Positions 14,878 to 27,966 of a stretch of DNA of 64,000 nt are shown in pieces. The stretch is from Paraescarpia echinospica (taxonomy: Eukaryota > Annelida > Polychaeta > Sabellida > Siboglinidae). Location of the stretch: NCBI GenBank assembly GCA_020002185.1, contig CM034533.1, positions 51,305,081-51,369,080 of the forward strand. Direction: 5' to 3'. The notes under the pieces are model-generated. The model saw only the letters and a program-made list of their open reading frames with translations, did no database searches and was not told the origin of the DNA. Made by a program: the position numbers and the translations under genes. The first letter of the stretch is position 1; every line of letters begins with the position of its first letter.

Positions 14878-15303
14878 CTCACACAAATGGGCATGCAAAG
14901 ATAAAATTTATATGTAGAATAGTAATAAATGTCACTTAAGTTAAATATCTTAAAATAAGTTTAATCATCACTCAAATTACAAATCGCAAATCTTCTCAGG
15001 CTTACTCAGTGTTAAACTGACAGAGAATCCTGGCAAAGATGGAGGGAAAGAAGGACGATTACGCATTCATTCATTAATTGACGAGGGAACAAATTAGTTT
15101 CGAGTGCGATTCAGTTTGCATTGAGGGAGTTCAACACGGCGGCCAGAAGGAAGCAGTTTGTAGCATGGGGATGTGATGTCAATAATATTTTTTCAACACA
15201 AATGACAGAACAGAATCTCGCTGCATCAGATATGATGTAGGTAAGAATTGTGACCGAAATGTAACTTCCGGAAGTATATATTGACGCTTCAGTCGAATAT
15301 GTT
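13740..15303. repeat. Direct duplication, copy A
   Basis: This copy matches 20945-22515 in the same orientation in two blocks: the ORF1/5' region of the CR1-like LINE and its flank (13740-14240), and a block from the CA repeat to about 15303, including TGACAGAACAG...GCATCAGATATGATG. The middle part (14290-14800) is not shared. Small TA (14240-14268) and CA (14839-14872) runs lie inside. Confidence 0.85.
14997..15185 (-). mobile_element. LINE 3'-end fragment
   Basis: The minus strand reads the LLPSGRR...CKLNRTRN.FVPS motif that ends ORF2 of several metazoan LINE families, in broken frames. Related fragments are at 22215-22390 and 44225-44400. Confidence 0.55.
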
Positions 15304-16889
15304 ATGATTAATTACATTATTAACACCCGCCCTCATGACCAATGCTATCCCATTATTAGGAGAGTATTGGTGGGCAACCGTGACATTGGTTCGATGAAGC
15401 ATTCATGCACCAACAGAACAATTGTGTTAAAACATGTTTCTAAAGATATGCGGGGAGGGACACGATAGAATGCACCAATGCAATTACGTGACATATTTGG
15501 AGTGAAAGTAGATGGAAAAATTAGATGAAGCAATCAAACCAATTTGGGAAGTACGTGTAACCTTGGTCCCTCTGGAAGAAAGAGAAATAAAATGTCAAGC
15601 CGAGCTTAATTTTCTCTCTGTTGCAAAAAAATAACCATTGAATATATAACCCAAAATCTCCACTCCGTTACCAAACTGCCCAGATGATCCTAAGGCTGGA
15701 GTTCATTTCTTAGCTTTACCAAATCTACACAGCTCTAACAGAGAATAAATAATTTACTTTGAACCAAATAGGGCAAATATAAGCAGCTATATTCTTAATA
15801 ACATACGTAGAAAAGCTACTTAGGTAACGGAGTGCAAAAAGGAAAACAAAAGTGGAGTGGAATATGCACAATTAAAATGAAATTGAAGATCAAATTTTAA
15901 TATCAAACTTTGAACAAAATAACCGTGAAAGTGAACATAATGAAGGAACCCTTCAGAGAAAACATTTTGCTTTGTAACAAGAATAAACATAGACCTATTT
16001 ACTCCATGTATTACCACTCCGCTACTAAATAACTGAACTCCATTACTTAGTAATTGCACTGTAATAAAGACAGCATGTAAAGCCACACCTTCACTGACAA
16101 ATTAAGCAAGTAAACAATGTCAATTGTTATTGAGTTAAATAAATACTAAACATGATTCCAGATATGCATGTATGTGTATATGCACTCCATAACTACCAGC
16201 TCACCACTCTGTTACCATTTAGACTGTAAAAGAGTGGGAAGCAACGGATTTTAAATTTCATCACTTTGTACATCGCTCTCAGCTGACAGTGCGTGTCAAT
16301 GCGGAGATGTCTCGACGACTTTTAGTCCACACATATGAAAAAAAAACTAACTATATCGCTTTACCTCTTGAAAATATTGGTAACGGAGTAGTAGATAAGA
16401 AAGTATACTCACCATACACGATGCAAATCAAGTGAAATTTTTCTGGAAAGTGGAGAGTATTTTGATAATATTTCAAATGTTTTGATGTCGTGTGGGGACA
16501 CATTGTAGAAGACTTATCAACCGCAATTGCTACACAAGCATTCGCTAGGTGGCACGCATTTTTAGTGTTGGTAACGAAATGGTAATGGAGTATGTGGACA
16601 CCTGTATTTAGCTCTGTGTACCATACTTGCTTTTGTGTTAGGCTATTGTGTTTTGCTCATTTACTCATCGAATTACGTGTGTAACTGCCAGTCTCCTAGG
16701 GAATGTATTCTGCAGCATACAAATACATTTCTGTCAGTGTGAAGAGCTCACCTTCTGCTGGGGACAGGGGAAATTTCACTGAAACATCACCTATATGTCT
16801 CTCTCTACAGTTCACTAAACGTCAAGGTAGAAAAGTTTTTATGGTTTCTTGGTTCACATTTTTGAAAATTATACAAAGTAGCATCCTGG
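15304..16889. other. Gene-less region with recurring CTCCGTTACC-type words
   Basis: No gene recognised. Words close to CTCCGTTACC or its complement GGTAACGGAG recur at about 15660, 15823, 16000-16050, 16183-16215, 16379 and 16569-16594. Confidence 0.4.
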
Positions 16890-19245
16890 TGGTGTGGTGC
16901 GAGCACAAGTCTGCGTGACGCGTCCAGTGTCGCAGCGTAGCGAGTAGTTTGTAGTGCGTGAGCTTCTTGCTCTCGCTTTCAGTTGCGAACGCCAGCTAGC
17001 CCCTTCACAGGGGCGAAAAGGGACATGAGTGCGCAAGCCTCCCCTGCTGCTACATAGCCTCTCCATAGACAAGACTCTAGCATGATCTCCTTGTGGTACA
17101 CTGCGGTAATTGGGCACCTTACGGCCCCAGGCTAACATGCTAGGGATCTAGGAGAGGGACAACACTGATTTAAAAACCTGGGTAGACCCAACTAATTAGC
17201 CTTGAGAGGCAGTGGGTCTAGGAGAAGGAAAACTCTGAATTCAAACCATCAGCAGATCAAGTTCACTAGTCATGGAAGACATTGACCTACGGGAAGGAAA
17301 ACATGGAAGAAAAACCCACGAATGGAGTGGGAGTGATTATGAAGCAGGAATACAGCAAGGAAGTCATCAGGGTGGAACGATGGGAAGGCAGGATAATTGC
17401 AGTGTGGATGTTAGTTGGAGGAGTGATGATGTGCATACTATCCGGCTATGCCCCACAGTCAGGGAGAACTCAAGAAGACAAGGATGCATTCGGAAACAAC
17501 CTGGAAGAAGTTATTGGGCATGTGGAGCCCGAGACAATGTTGGTTGTGGCAGGTGATCTAAAGTGCACATGAAGGAAAGAGACAGAACAGTTAGGAGACC
17601 TTAGGAAAGTACGGATATGGAACGAAAAACAGAGAGGGACAAGATCTCGTCGAGATGCTAGGGAGAAATCATCTAGTGGTGGTAAACTCCTTCTTTCAGA
17701 AGAAGGAATCACACAAGGTCACATACAGAAGTGGAAACAACAGAACAGAAATACATCTGCTGATTGTTAGAAGCAAGCAGTTGAACAAGGTTAGGGACTG
17801 CAAAGCAATGGCAGTAGAGCATATACCGAGCCAACATAATCCATTGGTTTGTAAAATGTGGATAGGAAGAGGCAAACAGAGAAGGGGTAAACAAAGACAG
17901 GTAATCAAATGGTGGAAATGTGAAGGAGAGGTGAGCCCAATATAAAACTGAAGTAGAATGGAAGTTCAGGCTACTCCAAGAACAAAGGGAGGATGTGGAA
18001 TCAGAGTGGAAAGCACTGAAGGAAGGCTTTGTTAGAACAGCTGAGGAGATATGTGACCGAACATCACGAAAGCCCACACAAAGTCGAAAGAAGAAAGAAC
18101 AGTGGTGGTGGAATCAGGAAGTTGAACAAGCAATACGAGAAAAAATGAGGCACTGAAGTGTTTGGAAGAAGCGGGTGATGAAGAAAAGACAAGGTTGAAG
18201 CAGAAGTACCGAGAGAAGAAGAAGGCAGCAAATAAGGCAGTTGCTAAAGCAAGAGATGAAAAACAGCAGGAATTATGTGATAGGATTGAAGAAGATGAAG
18301 GGAAAATATGATCTTCAAACTTGCCAGGGATAGAGACTGAGACAGCAAAGATACTATACGAACATCAGCAATGAGAGACGCGACGGGACACTGGTCACTG
18401 GAGCAAAACAAGTGCTGGATGTTTGGGATGAGTACTTCAAGAAACTACTAAATCCGGTGGAAGAATATGAGATAGAGAAATTCCTCATACTGAGGAGTGA
18501 TTGTGCCGATATGGAAGGGGAAAGGGGTCATCCACGTCCTAGGGAGATACAGAGGCATCACATTACTGAGCCAAGCCCTGAAATTGTTGGAAGGCATACT
18601 GGAGGCTAGGGTGAGGCTTACAGTGGAGAACAAGATCGGAGAGAATCAGCTGGGATTTAGGAAAGGGAGAGGAACTTTTGATGGATTGTTTGCAACCAGA
18701 CAAATTATCGAGAAGAAGAGAGAATTTAAAAAGGATGTAGCATTCGGTTTTGTAGTTAGTGGGACAGAAAACTGAAGAAACAACTGAAAGGAATAGCGTT
18801 GGAAGCTTGCGTTGTACCAGCCTGTATATATGGGATGGGAACACTGTCACTGACAGAGAGACAGGAGGAGAAACTATAGGTAGCAGAAAACAACTGGGTC
18901 AGAAGAATATGTAGATTAATAAGAGGATAGAAGGAAGATGAAGGAATTTAAAGAGGAGATTGGAATGAAAAAACACATAAAGAGGAAAGTAACCGGTAAC
19001 AGAATGAGATGGGCGGGACATGTACATAGAATGGGTGAAGACTGACTGGCGAAAAGAGCATGAAAAGTAGAAGAGGGTGGCAGACGAAGGAGAGGAAGAC
19101 CAAAGCTGAGATGGAACGCCATGAATGGACGGCCATTGCGGATGAGATGTAGAAAGAACTGTTAAGAAAAGTAGAAGAAGCTACCAAGTGACGTGGACCC
19201 CACCCCACAAGGGAGCAAGGGGAAGAAGAAGAAGAAGATGAAGCA
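16890..19245 (+). mobile_element. APE-type LINE, internally deleted
   Basis: A GC-richer 5' leader (16900-17270) is followed by endonuclease text: TNGVGVIMKQEYSKEVIRVE, ILSGYAPQSGRTQEDKDAF and ETMLVVAGDL. Later comes RT text: YRGITLLSQALKLLEGIL and IGENQLGFRKGRGTFDGLFA (about 18550-18720). The palm with the catalytic motif is deleted near 18760, and the C-terminal part resumes with ALEACVVPACIYGMGTLSLT-like text and GRRRRGRPK-type text (about 19080), ending in a GAA-rich tail at 19212-19240. Many frameshifts make it inactive. Clade assignment (RTE- or Jockey-like) is not certain. Confidence 0.8.
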
Positions 19246-19689
19246 TCCTACATGCATTATCCATGAATTTGAGGAACCATGATATTGAAGGGACACCAAA
19301 TTTACAAAAATGTCACGTAATTTTACTGTTATCCATTTTCCAAGATCTTAGACAGGGCGACGAAAAAGTGCGTCACGGGAAGCGTGGTGAACCGCTGATG
19401 AATCTCCCGAAATAAAAAAGGGTGGCAGATATATAGTGTCCTCTGGGATAGGGCGCCACCTATTTATAAGGTTATTGAGTTTTAGTTATTTTCATAGTGA
19501 ATAGAATATCGTGCTATTAAAAAGTGGTCGGTGGGACGTTTCAAACACTGTTCGACAACTGTTCACACTGTTTTACAAAATGGTACCAATTTTTTAAGAT
19601 ATCGAATATCACGATGGAAATATCGCTCTTTCAATTAAGAATAATTTAAAGATCACGTTGGTGAAACGCATTGTGGAAATACGCATTAA

Positions 19690-20849
19690 GGTGGCTGCAC
19701 CGGGTATCATATGCTTCTTTTGAATTAATAATTTCTAATATACGTTTTGAAGATTAACTAACTATTTTTTTCTCAGAGTTTGCCTCAGATACCAAACAAT
19801 ACTCCAGACCAAAAAGAATTGATTTTTTATGTTGTTTAGATATATTTAAATGTGTTTAAAAACAATTAAAAATATGTCAAAAGTCACCTTAAAAAATAGC
19901 ATTTTATTTTATTTTGAGCAACTACCTAAAAGAAAAATGTGTATGGTTGTAAGTACAAACATGTTATTAACATTCATACCGGTTTTTTTGTAAACAAATG
20001 CATATTAAGTTTGATACAGCTTCATAAACATTTTGCTACAATGTTGAAAGACAGCAAAAATCCGTACTGCATTTTTGGCACGACCCCTTCACCAAATATA
20101 AAACCGCCCGAGCAATTTTGGGTAAACACAAGTCGAGGTCGTGTGCCAAGTTATGGCTTTGTAAATATTGTAGTTTTTATAAAAAGTTACATTAAGTAAT
20201 ACTTCTTGGTTGTTACCAATAATACAAGTGTCACCAGATGCTTGTTTTTTGCTTAGAAATGTGACTTTTTTACTGGCATTTGGCTTATTTCAACACGATT
20301 TGACAGACACTTCTATTACTGAGATTTCCCCCCAAGGTTTTCCCGCCAACTTGTCTCATGATATTGTGTTACGAAGGGCCATGTGTTGAACTTGTTGTGG
20401 TAGACAAGATTGATTGACACCTTCTGGTGTCAGTCACATGTCATTGCAAATGGCGGCAGAGGTCGGGCATTATCGGAGAAAAAACAAAACTACCGCCAGT
20501 ATTTGGTGATTTGACAGCGTATTGCATTTAGGTAATTATAATACAACACCACAGTGGCATGATAATAACCAGGCTATTTTGATCTGCATTCATGGTGAAT
20601 AAATTTATGTTTGAACTGGGCTGACGCACACGTGATCGTCACTATGGAAACATCGTCAGTTTCCAAGAATCTGAAAAGGGACTTTCCACAGACACACTAA
20701 AAATACTAGTTTTTAAAGGACTGATTGGTGCCATATGGTGATAGTGCCTTGGTTTTTTTAATAGTACACATGTTCGTACTGACTACTACTAATATTCTAT
20801 GAAGAAAAAAAGCAAGAAATCAACTGACATGATACCCGTTGCAGCTACC
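19690..20849. mobile_element. Non-autonomous TTAA-type DNA transposon
   Basis: The left end is TTAA then GGTGGCTGCACCGGGTATCA (from 19690). The right end is its inverted match GATACCCGTTGCAGCTACC then TTAA (ending at 20849; TTAA at 20850-20853). The ends match over about 21 bases with two differences. A TTAA duplication is characteristic of piggyBac and Kolobok elements. No transposase is visible inside; the open frame at 19939-20199 has no family resemblance. Confidence 0.75.
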
Positions 20850-21958
20850 TTAAATGTTCTGTCGGATTATATTTCAGGACATATTTTCCTTAAGTACTTA
20901 ATATCTTAATGAAACGGTTCCCGTGTATGAAATTGAGCTTTACATAAATTCTACGGTCACTTTCTCCCGTGTCACATTCACGCCTGTCACGTTTTCTGTC
21001 GTCGATTCTCCAGTTTCTTCCCCTCCAATCACCTTCCCTCCTCTTGGTCGGCTTGCCTCTGCCTTCTTGCCACTACTCTGCTCTTTCAGTCTCACTGTAT
21101 TTTCAACTCTCTCCCTGTCGCCCCTCTCCATTCCACCTGTCTCTTTGCTAATTCTCATCTTCATCCCCTCCACAATACCTTTCAGCCTAAGTCTATATCC
21201 TTCTGCAGATACTCCTAATTCCAACACCCCACGAACTGAAAGATGAATTCCTCCTCCTTGGTTTCTGCCCTTGACTAACCACAGCCAGACAAGACAAAAT
21301 CAACCACCCAGCTGTGGCAGTGATTGCACACCAAGTGTCCCTTTATCTAGACTTGCCGCTTGCAAGGCGCTATATTAGAATGTATTTAATAATTGAACTA
21401 ACTTAGTCTTTATAAAGACTGTTTCCTATTTCGTATGTACTACAGCACACTTTATGTCACAGCAGATTTTAATTACACAGCTGAATATCTATCCTATCAA
21501 GAACGCTAACATTACTGGTAGTGACCTAATTTTAATACAATCAATTGCGTTACGATAGACTGCTTATTTATTTAGGATATACCGCGCCCTAGCGAATACG
21601 TGGGACAAAAACTACATAAACAAACATGAGTTCACACGACTATCGCCCTTGCTTAATTTTACCAACATTTGTACCTAAACAAAGCATCTTGCAGGTACTG
21701 GCTTACACATATATTATCGTTTGTTAGTAGTTTTATGTTTGTTACTTTATCTCCTATATATTCTACCAGGTAATCAGGTTTGTTAAATCTAGTTTACAAC
21801 ATTTTCGAAGGCTAAGTTACCTTATTTTCATTCACTAGACTAAAGTGTTTTAAAATACTTTAACTAACTTTAAGCACAACTGTTACGCAATATATGTATT
21901 GTGCTACTTGATGAATAATATGTGCTACTTGATAAAAAGTCACATACGTGCGCGCGCT

Positions 21959-22094
<136 letters not shown>

Positions 22095-22214
22095 CTCACA
22101 CAAATGGGCGTGCAAAGATAATATTTACATGTAGAATAATGTCACTTAAGTTAAATAACTTAAAATAAGTTTAATCATGACTGAAATTACAAATCACAAA
22201 TCTTCTCAGGCTTA

Positions 22215-22390
22215 CTCAGTGTCAAACTGGCAGAGAAACCTGGCAAAGATGGAGGGAACGAAGGACGATTACGCATACATTCATTAATTGAAGAGGGAAC
22301 AAATTAGTTTCGGGTGCGGTTCAGTTTGCATTGAGGGAGTTGAAAGCGGCGGTCACAAGGATGCAGTTTGTAGCATGGGAACGTGATGTC
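22215..22390 (-). mobile_element. LINE 3'-end fragment (copy B)
   Basis: Closely related to 14997-15185 and more distantly to 44225-44400. The minus strand carries the broken LLPSG..-type C-terminal block. Confidence 0.55.
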
Positions 22391-22639
22391 AATAATATTT
22401 TTTCAACACAAATGACAGAACAGATTCTCGCTGCATCAGATATGATGGAGGTTAGAATTATGCCGAAACGTAACTTGGGGAAGTTTGTATTGACGCTTCT
22501 GTCGAATCTGACAACGTCGGATAGATACCGATTCGCTGAATTCCTAAACCTCTCTTTCGTCGCGTCTTATTACAACACTTCATTCTAGCCTCGGCTTCAA
22601 CCATCAAACGCTCTCTTCGGCAAACGCCATCGGAATCTA

Positions 22640-22930
22640 TACCGACCAACGCCGATAGGCGGCGCCATCACTCCAAGCGTCAGCCTCACAAAATAAACAC
22701 CACACCACCGCTATGCGGCGACACCGACAACACCAATAAAATACATCGGTCCGTCTTCGCTATGCCTCCGGATTTTAACTCAACAATACCGATAGGCGGC
22801 ACCACTCCAAATCATAGACGCAACGATAATGGCACTTCTACCATCTAGCTCCAAAAACCCCAATCTCTCGACCCCCTCCACCTTCGGTATCGAATCCCCA
22901 ACAAAACCAATAGGCTGCGCCAACAACAAT
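22640..22930. repeat. Cluster of CCGATAGGCGGC-like words
   Basis: CCGATAGGCGGCGCC, CCGCTATGCGGCGACACC, CCGATAGGCGGCACC and CCAATAGGCTGCGCC occur at irregular spacing of 60-120 bases. They resemble the motif repeated in the inverted-repeat arms at 28.6 and 33 kb. Confidence 0.5.
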
Positions 22931-24184
22931 AGCCGCGCGTCTAGCCGGTAGCTCTTCAGTTGGCTCGTTTCGTCAGTTTCCAGTATAACGGGTAGATCGT
23001 TATGCCGCGTTAAACAATGTAAAAATACAGAAATCAGCAAAAATGGGACATGCTAAAAGATACGATACGTCACTTTACCCAATTTTTCAGATTTCAGGAC
23101 TGTCAAGCTCACTACTTACTACTGACGCAGTCGTAGTCAATCAACGGTTGCACCATCCCTGAGAAATACAGTCTCCTTGTATGTAGCGGCATTAAGTTTT
23201 TCACTTGGTTCAACAAATACAGCCCACAGCGAAGCTTGGTGCACAGCTTTGCCAAAAGACAACGCGACTAGACAGCGCGACGCGACACTGCAAGCATGCT
23301 GAACAGCTGATAAATCACCCGAAATTACACAAAGTTGTCGGGTATATAAATCTTACTCATCATGCCCACAGGAGCGTATACCAAGTAAAGCCTAGCGCGC
23401 TGACCATCCGCGCGCGCAAGTACTGGTACGCTGCTGATTGAATCAGTCTCTCAGTACACCCCGGCCCCTCGCTTTGTAATATGCTGAAGTTAAACTCAGT
23501 CAATTATGCCGTTCGCCAGAATGTTTTCGTTTCAGATATCAAGTTTGCCCATGTCGCGTGTAACGTTCGGAAAGTAGAAGTAATTATTTGAATACACAAT
23601 ACCGCTCAGCCGGTATTGAGAATGTAGAGATTCTCGTTAGTCGCTGGTACGCCTTTAAATTAAGGTGCAGGTGGGGCGCGTGTCTATATTGTTCTCACGT
23701 GTGGTACAGTCGCGACCGCTGGACTCAATCACTAGTTTGATTCGACTGACTTCCATAACTTATCTGACAGAGGTCGTGTGCGTATAAACCGTTCCTGGCT
23801 TGTTAGGATGACTCTGGCCAATTGAAGGGGTATTAGTGACAACAAACACGTGAGTCTTTAGATTAGAACAGTCCGATTTATATATATATATATATATAAA
23901 TCGGACTGTTCTAATCTAAAGACTCACGTGTATATATATATAGTATCTTCTCTTTCACCAAAGCACGCGCCGTCTAGCCACGCAGCCTTGGCAGCGAAGC
24001 GCAACCTTCACGCCTTAACGATCACGCCCCACAGCCTTACATATTCGACTAGTGTAAAGTAATCGGAATGTCTGTCCTTGTAAATAGTGAGGTTAACGGC
24101 ATACTTAGAGCACATTTAAATTCGTTGATGCTTCACATTTCATTCGTCAAGCCCACTTTAGTCGACTCCTCACCAGCGTCACCA
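22931..24184. other. Gene-less stretch
   Basis: No gene recognised, apart from the palindrome at 23846-23931, which is listed separately. Confidence 0.4.
23846..23931. repeat. Perfect 86-bp palindrome with TA core
   Basis: Arms of 43 bases, beginning ACACGTGAGTCTTTAGATTA, are exact reverse complements about the centre 23888/23889. The centre is an 18-20 base TA run, and another TA run follows the right arm. It could extrude as a cruciform. Confidence 0.95.
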
Positions 24185-24520
24185 AACAATCCGCCATATA
24201 GTTTCGCAACAGTTGGCTTTCACATTTTGTTATTTTCTTCTTCAATGCAATAATATATGGGCTGTAGAGATAAGCTACTGTGAAGGATGAGCTAAACGCC
24301 TTTTCTTCTGATATATATCCCTCTTCAGGGTCCTACACTTATCCGTCCCTTCGCGTGTTCCCATGTGAATATCCGTCGCCTGGCTTTCCGTTCCACCCAG
24401 GTTGATATACAAGCGCTGCTGTAGTTCCTTCCCATCAAGTTGTATGTCGAACACTTTGTTCTTCTGAACCATTCGAAGCAACCCCTTTTTTCTCCAGTTT
24501 TATTACCTGTCATCACCTTT
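24185..24520 (-). repeat. Dispersed repeat with conserved minus-strand frame
   Basis: This matches 45960-46290. On the minus strand both copies keep similar peptide text: QKNKVFDIQLDGKELQQR, then YINLGG, TDIH and a KKRRLAHPSQ end here, against YINMGG, TDIHFEH and KERRLARPSQ there. That suggests decayed copies of one protein-coding element. I do not recognise the family. Confidence 0.5.
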
Positions 24521-26330
24521 TAATGTCCAGTGAATTTTCGGCAATACTCATATTCTGACTGACGTTCAAAGTGAACCATTCGATCATTTGTGTTCTTCAT
24601 ACGATACGTCCATCGTGTTATTGTTATTATTATTTCTCTGGGAACAATGTCGTACGTTTCTTGCATATCTGCACATCCAAAGTTATATTATCCAATCTCA
24701 TTTCTACACAAGTCGTTTCAGAGCGAGCACCTTCTCTGCTGCACCTCTTCCTCTTCTGAAATCTGATAGTCTTCACAAATTTTACACTACACTATATCCT
24801 TCGTATTATTTCATTCAACATCCTCTGCAACAAATTCAGAAAACTACTCAACAACGTGACCGCTATGTTCCATGGTATGGAGACAAACCACAGTAATTGC
24901 AACATAACAGTAGCAAACGTGAGTTCACCGAACGAACAAAGATTCGTTCAAGTTCTACAAAAAACGATTTTATTTTCATTTCTGTATTTTTATAGTCAAA
25001 ATAATTACGTGTCTACAGTACGGAAATATTTTTCTGTAAATTATTTGTAAATTATCTAGCTGCAGAACCACATGTTTTGTAGTAATGTGACATGCATCTA
25101 TTTCCGCCATATCTTCTTGAGCGAATAAAGCTAAATTCGTATACAAATACAGCAATCGGAAGAGTCGATTAGGGTAATTTCCAAAAAACATTTAATTAAC
25201 AAATCAAACCATTTATAAAGCACAACAATTATGGATTAGTATAAATAAAAACAAATTAAAAACACATATCCCGTCTTTCCCACGTTTTCCTTCTTGCCAC
25301 ACTATATATTATTTACTAGGCCAGTCATATATTTCCTGTATTACTCCTCCACCCCCGCCCCTCAAAACACCTTTGAATTGAAACGAAGATAATACGACGA
25401 CATGCATGTCAGACCGCGCATCTTGATGCGGAAAAGTTCGCCGGCACACAATTTGGGGGTGTAAGTGATAACACTCGTGGCTTGAGGACATATAATTAGT
25501 GGCGTTGTTAAGTGTCAAGTACTGACTCGTCGACGTCGCAAAATTAACTTGTGGGGCAATCAACCGGGGTTACATATCCAGTCCACTTAGCCTGGACCCT
25601 CTAGGCGGTACCACTGTATTTCACTGTGTGTATGTTTGTTGTGTGTGTGCGCGTATGCGTGCGTGCGTGCGTGCGTTGCTAACACGCGACAGGCATTTTT
25701 ATAATTATTACGTGACCGTTGAGCGCCTCCCATCTCGTATACATGTTAAGAATAGGTACGTTATGCCTACAATTGTGAACGACCCCTAAACTCGCTGGAC
25801 TTCGTCAACGCAGCGTGAGGCAGCTATTTTGTGTTTGAGTCTGGCTATTGCGGTGCCTGCTTTTTTAAAGTTGTTCTCACCAAGTCGGCGGCGCGTTGTT
25901 TGACAACGGAATAAATCTGCGTTAGTTCCCGATGACGCTCCGGGTGGTTGGGTTCATTGGTGGTTTCACTGGCATTTTGTATCAGGTAAATGCGATCAGT
26001 AGGACAGCACAGCGGAGTGAGGGAGGAGGAGAGGGAAATGAAAATGATAGGGAGAGGTAGAGGAAAAACACAGGGAGGAGCACATAGTGGGTAGAAGGAT
26101 GGAGAAAAGGAGAGGAAGAGGGTATGGGAGAGGGAGTGGTTGAAGATTAGGGCGAGGGGAAGTAGAAGGAGATGAAGAATGTGACGGAAAGGATGAGAGC
26201 GATTTTAGTTGATGCCATCAAAAGGTTAAAAGCTTTGTGCGGGTTTCATCTGAGATAGTGTCATTGTAAAAATGTAATGTGATTTATATTCACAAGCCAG
26301 ATATATATTTTTTTTATAGCTGATTGCTCT
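24521..26330. other. Gene-less stretch with a purine-rich tract
   Basis: No gene recognised. Bases 26000-26195 are almost all purines on the plus strand (GGAGAGG/GAGGAA-type). A GCGT/GTGC simple repeat lies at about 25640-25676. Confidence 0.5.
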
Positions 26331-26652
26331 ACACTGGCAAACACGTAACAAACTGGAAATCTCGACGGGAGTTACGGCCTATAAGAAACACCGGAACTGG
26401 GACAACTACAGACACTTTCAGAGAGAATGCAAGCGCAGCATAGGGCGAGCTGAATGGGAGCACATCAACAGCGTGATTGAGGAAGGCCTACAAATAAAAA
26501 ACAGCAAGCCCTTTTGCCAATATATCAAGAGTAAGCGACAAGACAACATCGGTGTATCCCCACTCAAACAGAAGACAACCTTGTTTAGTGACAGCATGTC
26601 CAAAGACAGGATACTACTGAAGCAGTTCCAGTCAATGAAGATGGATCACCTC

Positions 26653-27734
26653 TGTAGCATTTCTGCTATTTGTGGGTGTTTAAATCTACTTTCCTTAGGT
26701 TTAATTTGGTAAATGACGAAGGTCAAGCCAGTAGGCAGATTGTTGACCAACCGCATTAGTTACGTAATTACAGCAACTCGGTTGCAGATGCGCTCAGTGG
26801 GGCGTGGTATTATGTTGCTTGCGTTTCTAGGCAAGCAAGCGGTTTCACTGTATCTTAGAGGGTGTTCCACAATGCGTAGCTTGAATTGTATATTGTATTA
26901 GCCAATAAAAATGATGGAAACCTCAAAGTCATATGATGTGTAAATAGTTCCGCTTATATAAACGTCTGTCATACGTATTTCGCCATATGGGCGCTAGTGA
27001 AGGACTGGGACAGATCCAGGGTTGAACGACACAGGTTACCCTGCTGCCTAGAGAATGGCAAATCAAGTCGTGAAGCGTGGTGGGAATCGTTAACGTGGGT
27101 TACGTCCCCAAGATTTCTGAGCTCGGCGTGATGACTTCAACAAACGTTCGTATAGGTTCGAGATGAGGCTAGCCCAATATAAATGTATATTTTCTAATTG
27201 AACGTATCTATTATTTGCTGTTTTATGAATGGTAATTATATGTGGTTTTGAAGTGAGGTATTATTACCATTGAAGTATACATATGTATATTTATTGTAAC
27301 TAATTACTGTAATGAGAGTCCGCGAGGGCTAGCTATATGTTGTGTATTTTTCTTATGAGATTTATTCTTAGATAACACTTGGCGCCTAGTGTTTGCTCGT
27401 GTAGTGGAACAATCCACCTTAGAAAGGAAGAGGAATTGGATAACTGAAAGATTAATTGTAACTTTAGTTTCTTAGTTAAATAGATTCAAAGATTCAGTGT
27501 TGTTGTTTATTAAGTTCCATTAAGATTTGGGTTACGGGATTTCTTTATTCTTTTCATTTTTTTGCTAATCGAGATACTTACCAAAAGGAAGATATCTTGT
27601 AATAAAGTTTATTAAATAATTCTCGTTCTTTGTTGCTTGTTCACGATAACCGTACTTTCTCATATGCGTTGACCTTGACATATAAGAACCCTACTAGACC
27701 TGTGCCATCTAAGTGTACTCGCTAATCCGTGACA
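26653..27734 (+). mobile_element. Solo LTR with 5-bp target duplication
   Basis: The LTR begins TGTAGCATTTCTGC and ends ...CCGTGACA. It is flanked on both sides by ACCTC (26648-26652 and 27735-27739). Removing it and one ACCTC restores one LINE reading frame across the junction, which confirms both ends. The length is 1082 bp. No internal gypsy sequence remains, so it formed by LTR-LTR recombination. The first 19 bases match the LTR-like segment at 131. Confidence 0.9.
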
Positions 27735-27888
27735 ACCTCTACCACCCATGGACGACCACCCATGTCAGCCAATAGAAAACATCACCTTCACTGTGGCCGG
27801 TGTAGCCAAACTTCTTCGAAGTGTAAACCCTGCAAAAGCCTGTGGCCCCGATGCCATACCCAATGCAGTCTTAAAAAAACTGTGCAGA

Positions 27889-27966
27889 TGTAGGTAGGTA
27901 GGTAGGTAGGCTTTATTTGGAATTGTATTAATAATAATTACAAATATAAACAATCCGTAAAACAAT
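27889..27966 (-). mobile_element. Short SINE-like tail insertion
   Basis: (GTAG)n followed by CTTTATTTGG and AT-rich text interrupts the LINE frame. On the minus strand this reads as an AATAAAG end with a CCTA repeat tail, typical of a 3'-truncated SINE or LINE insertion. Confidence 0.5.

Noticed and set aside
19939..20199. An 86-residue frame inside the TTAA element
   Set aside because: No resemblance to piggyBac or Kolobok transposases and no composition typical of coding DNA.
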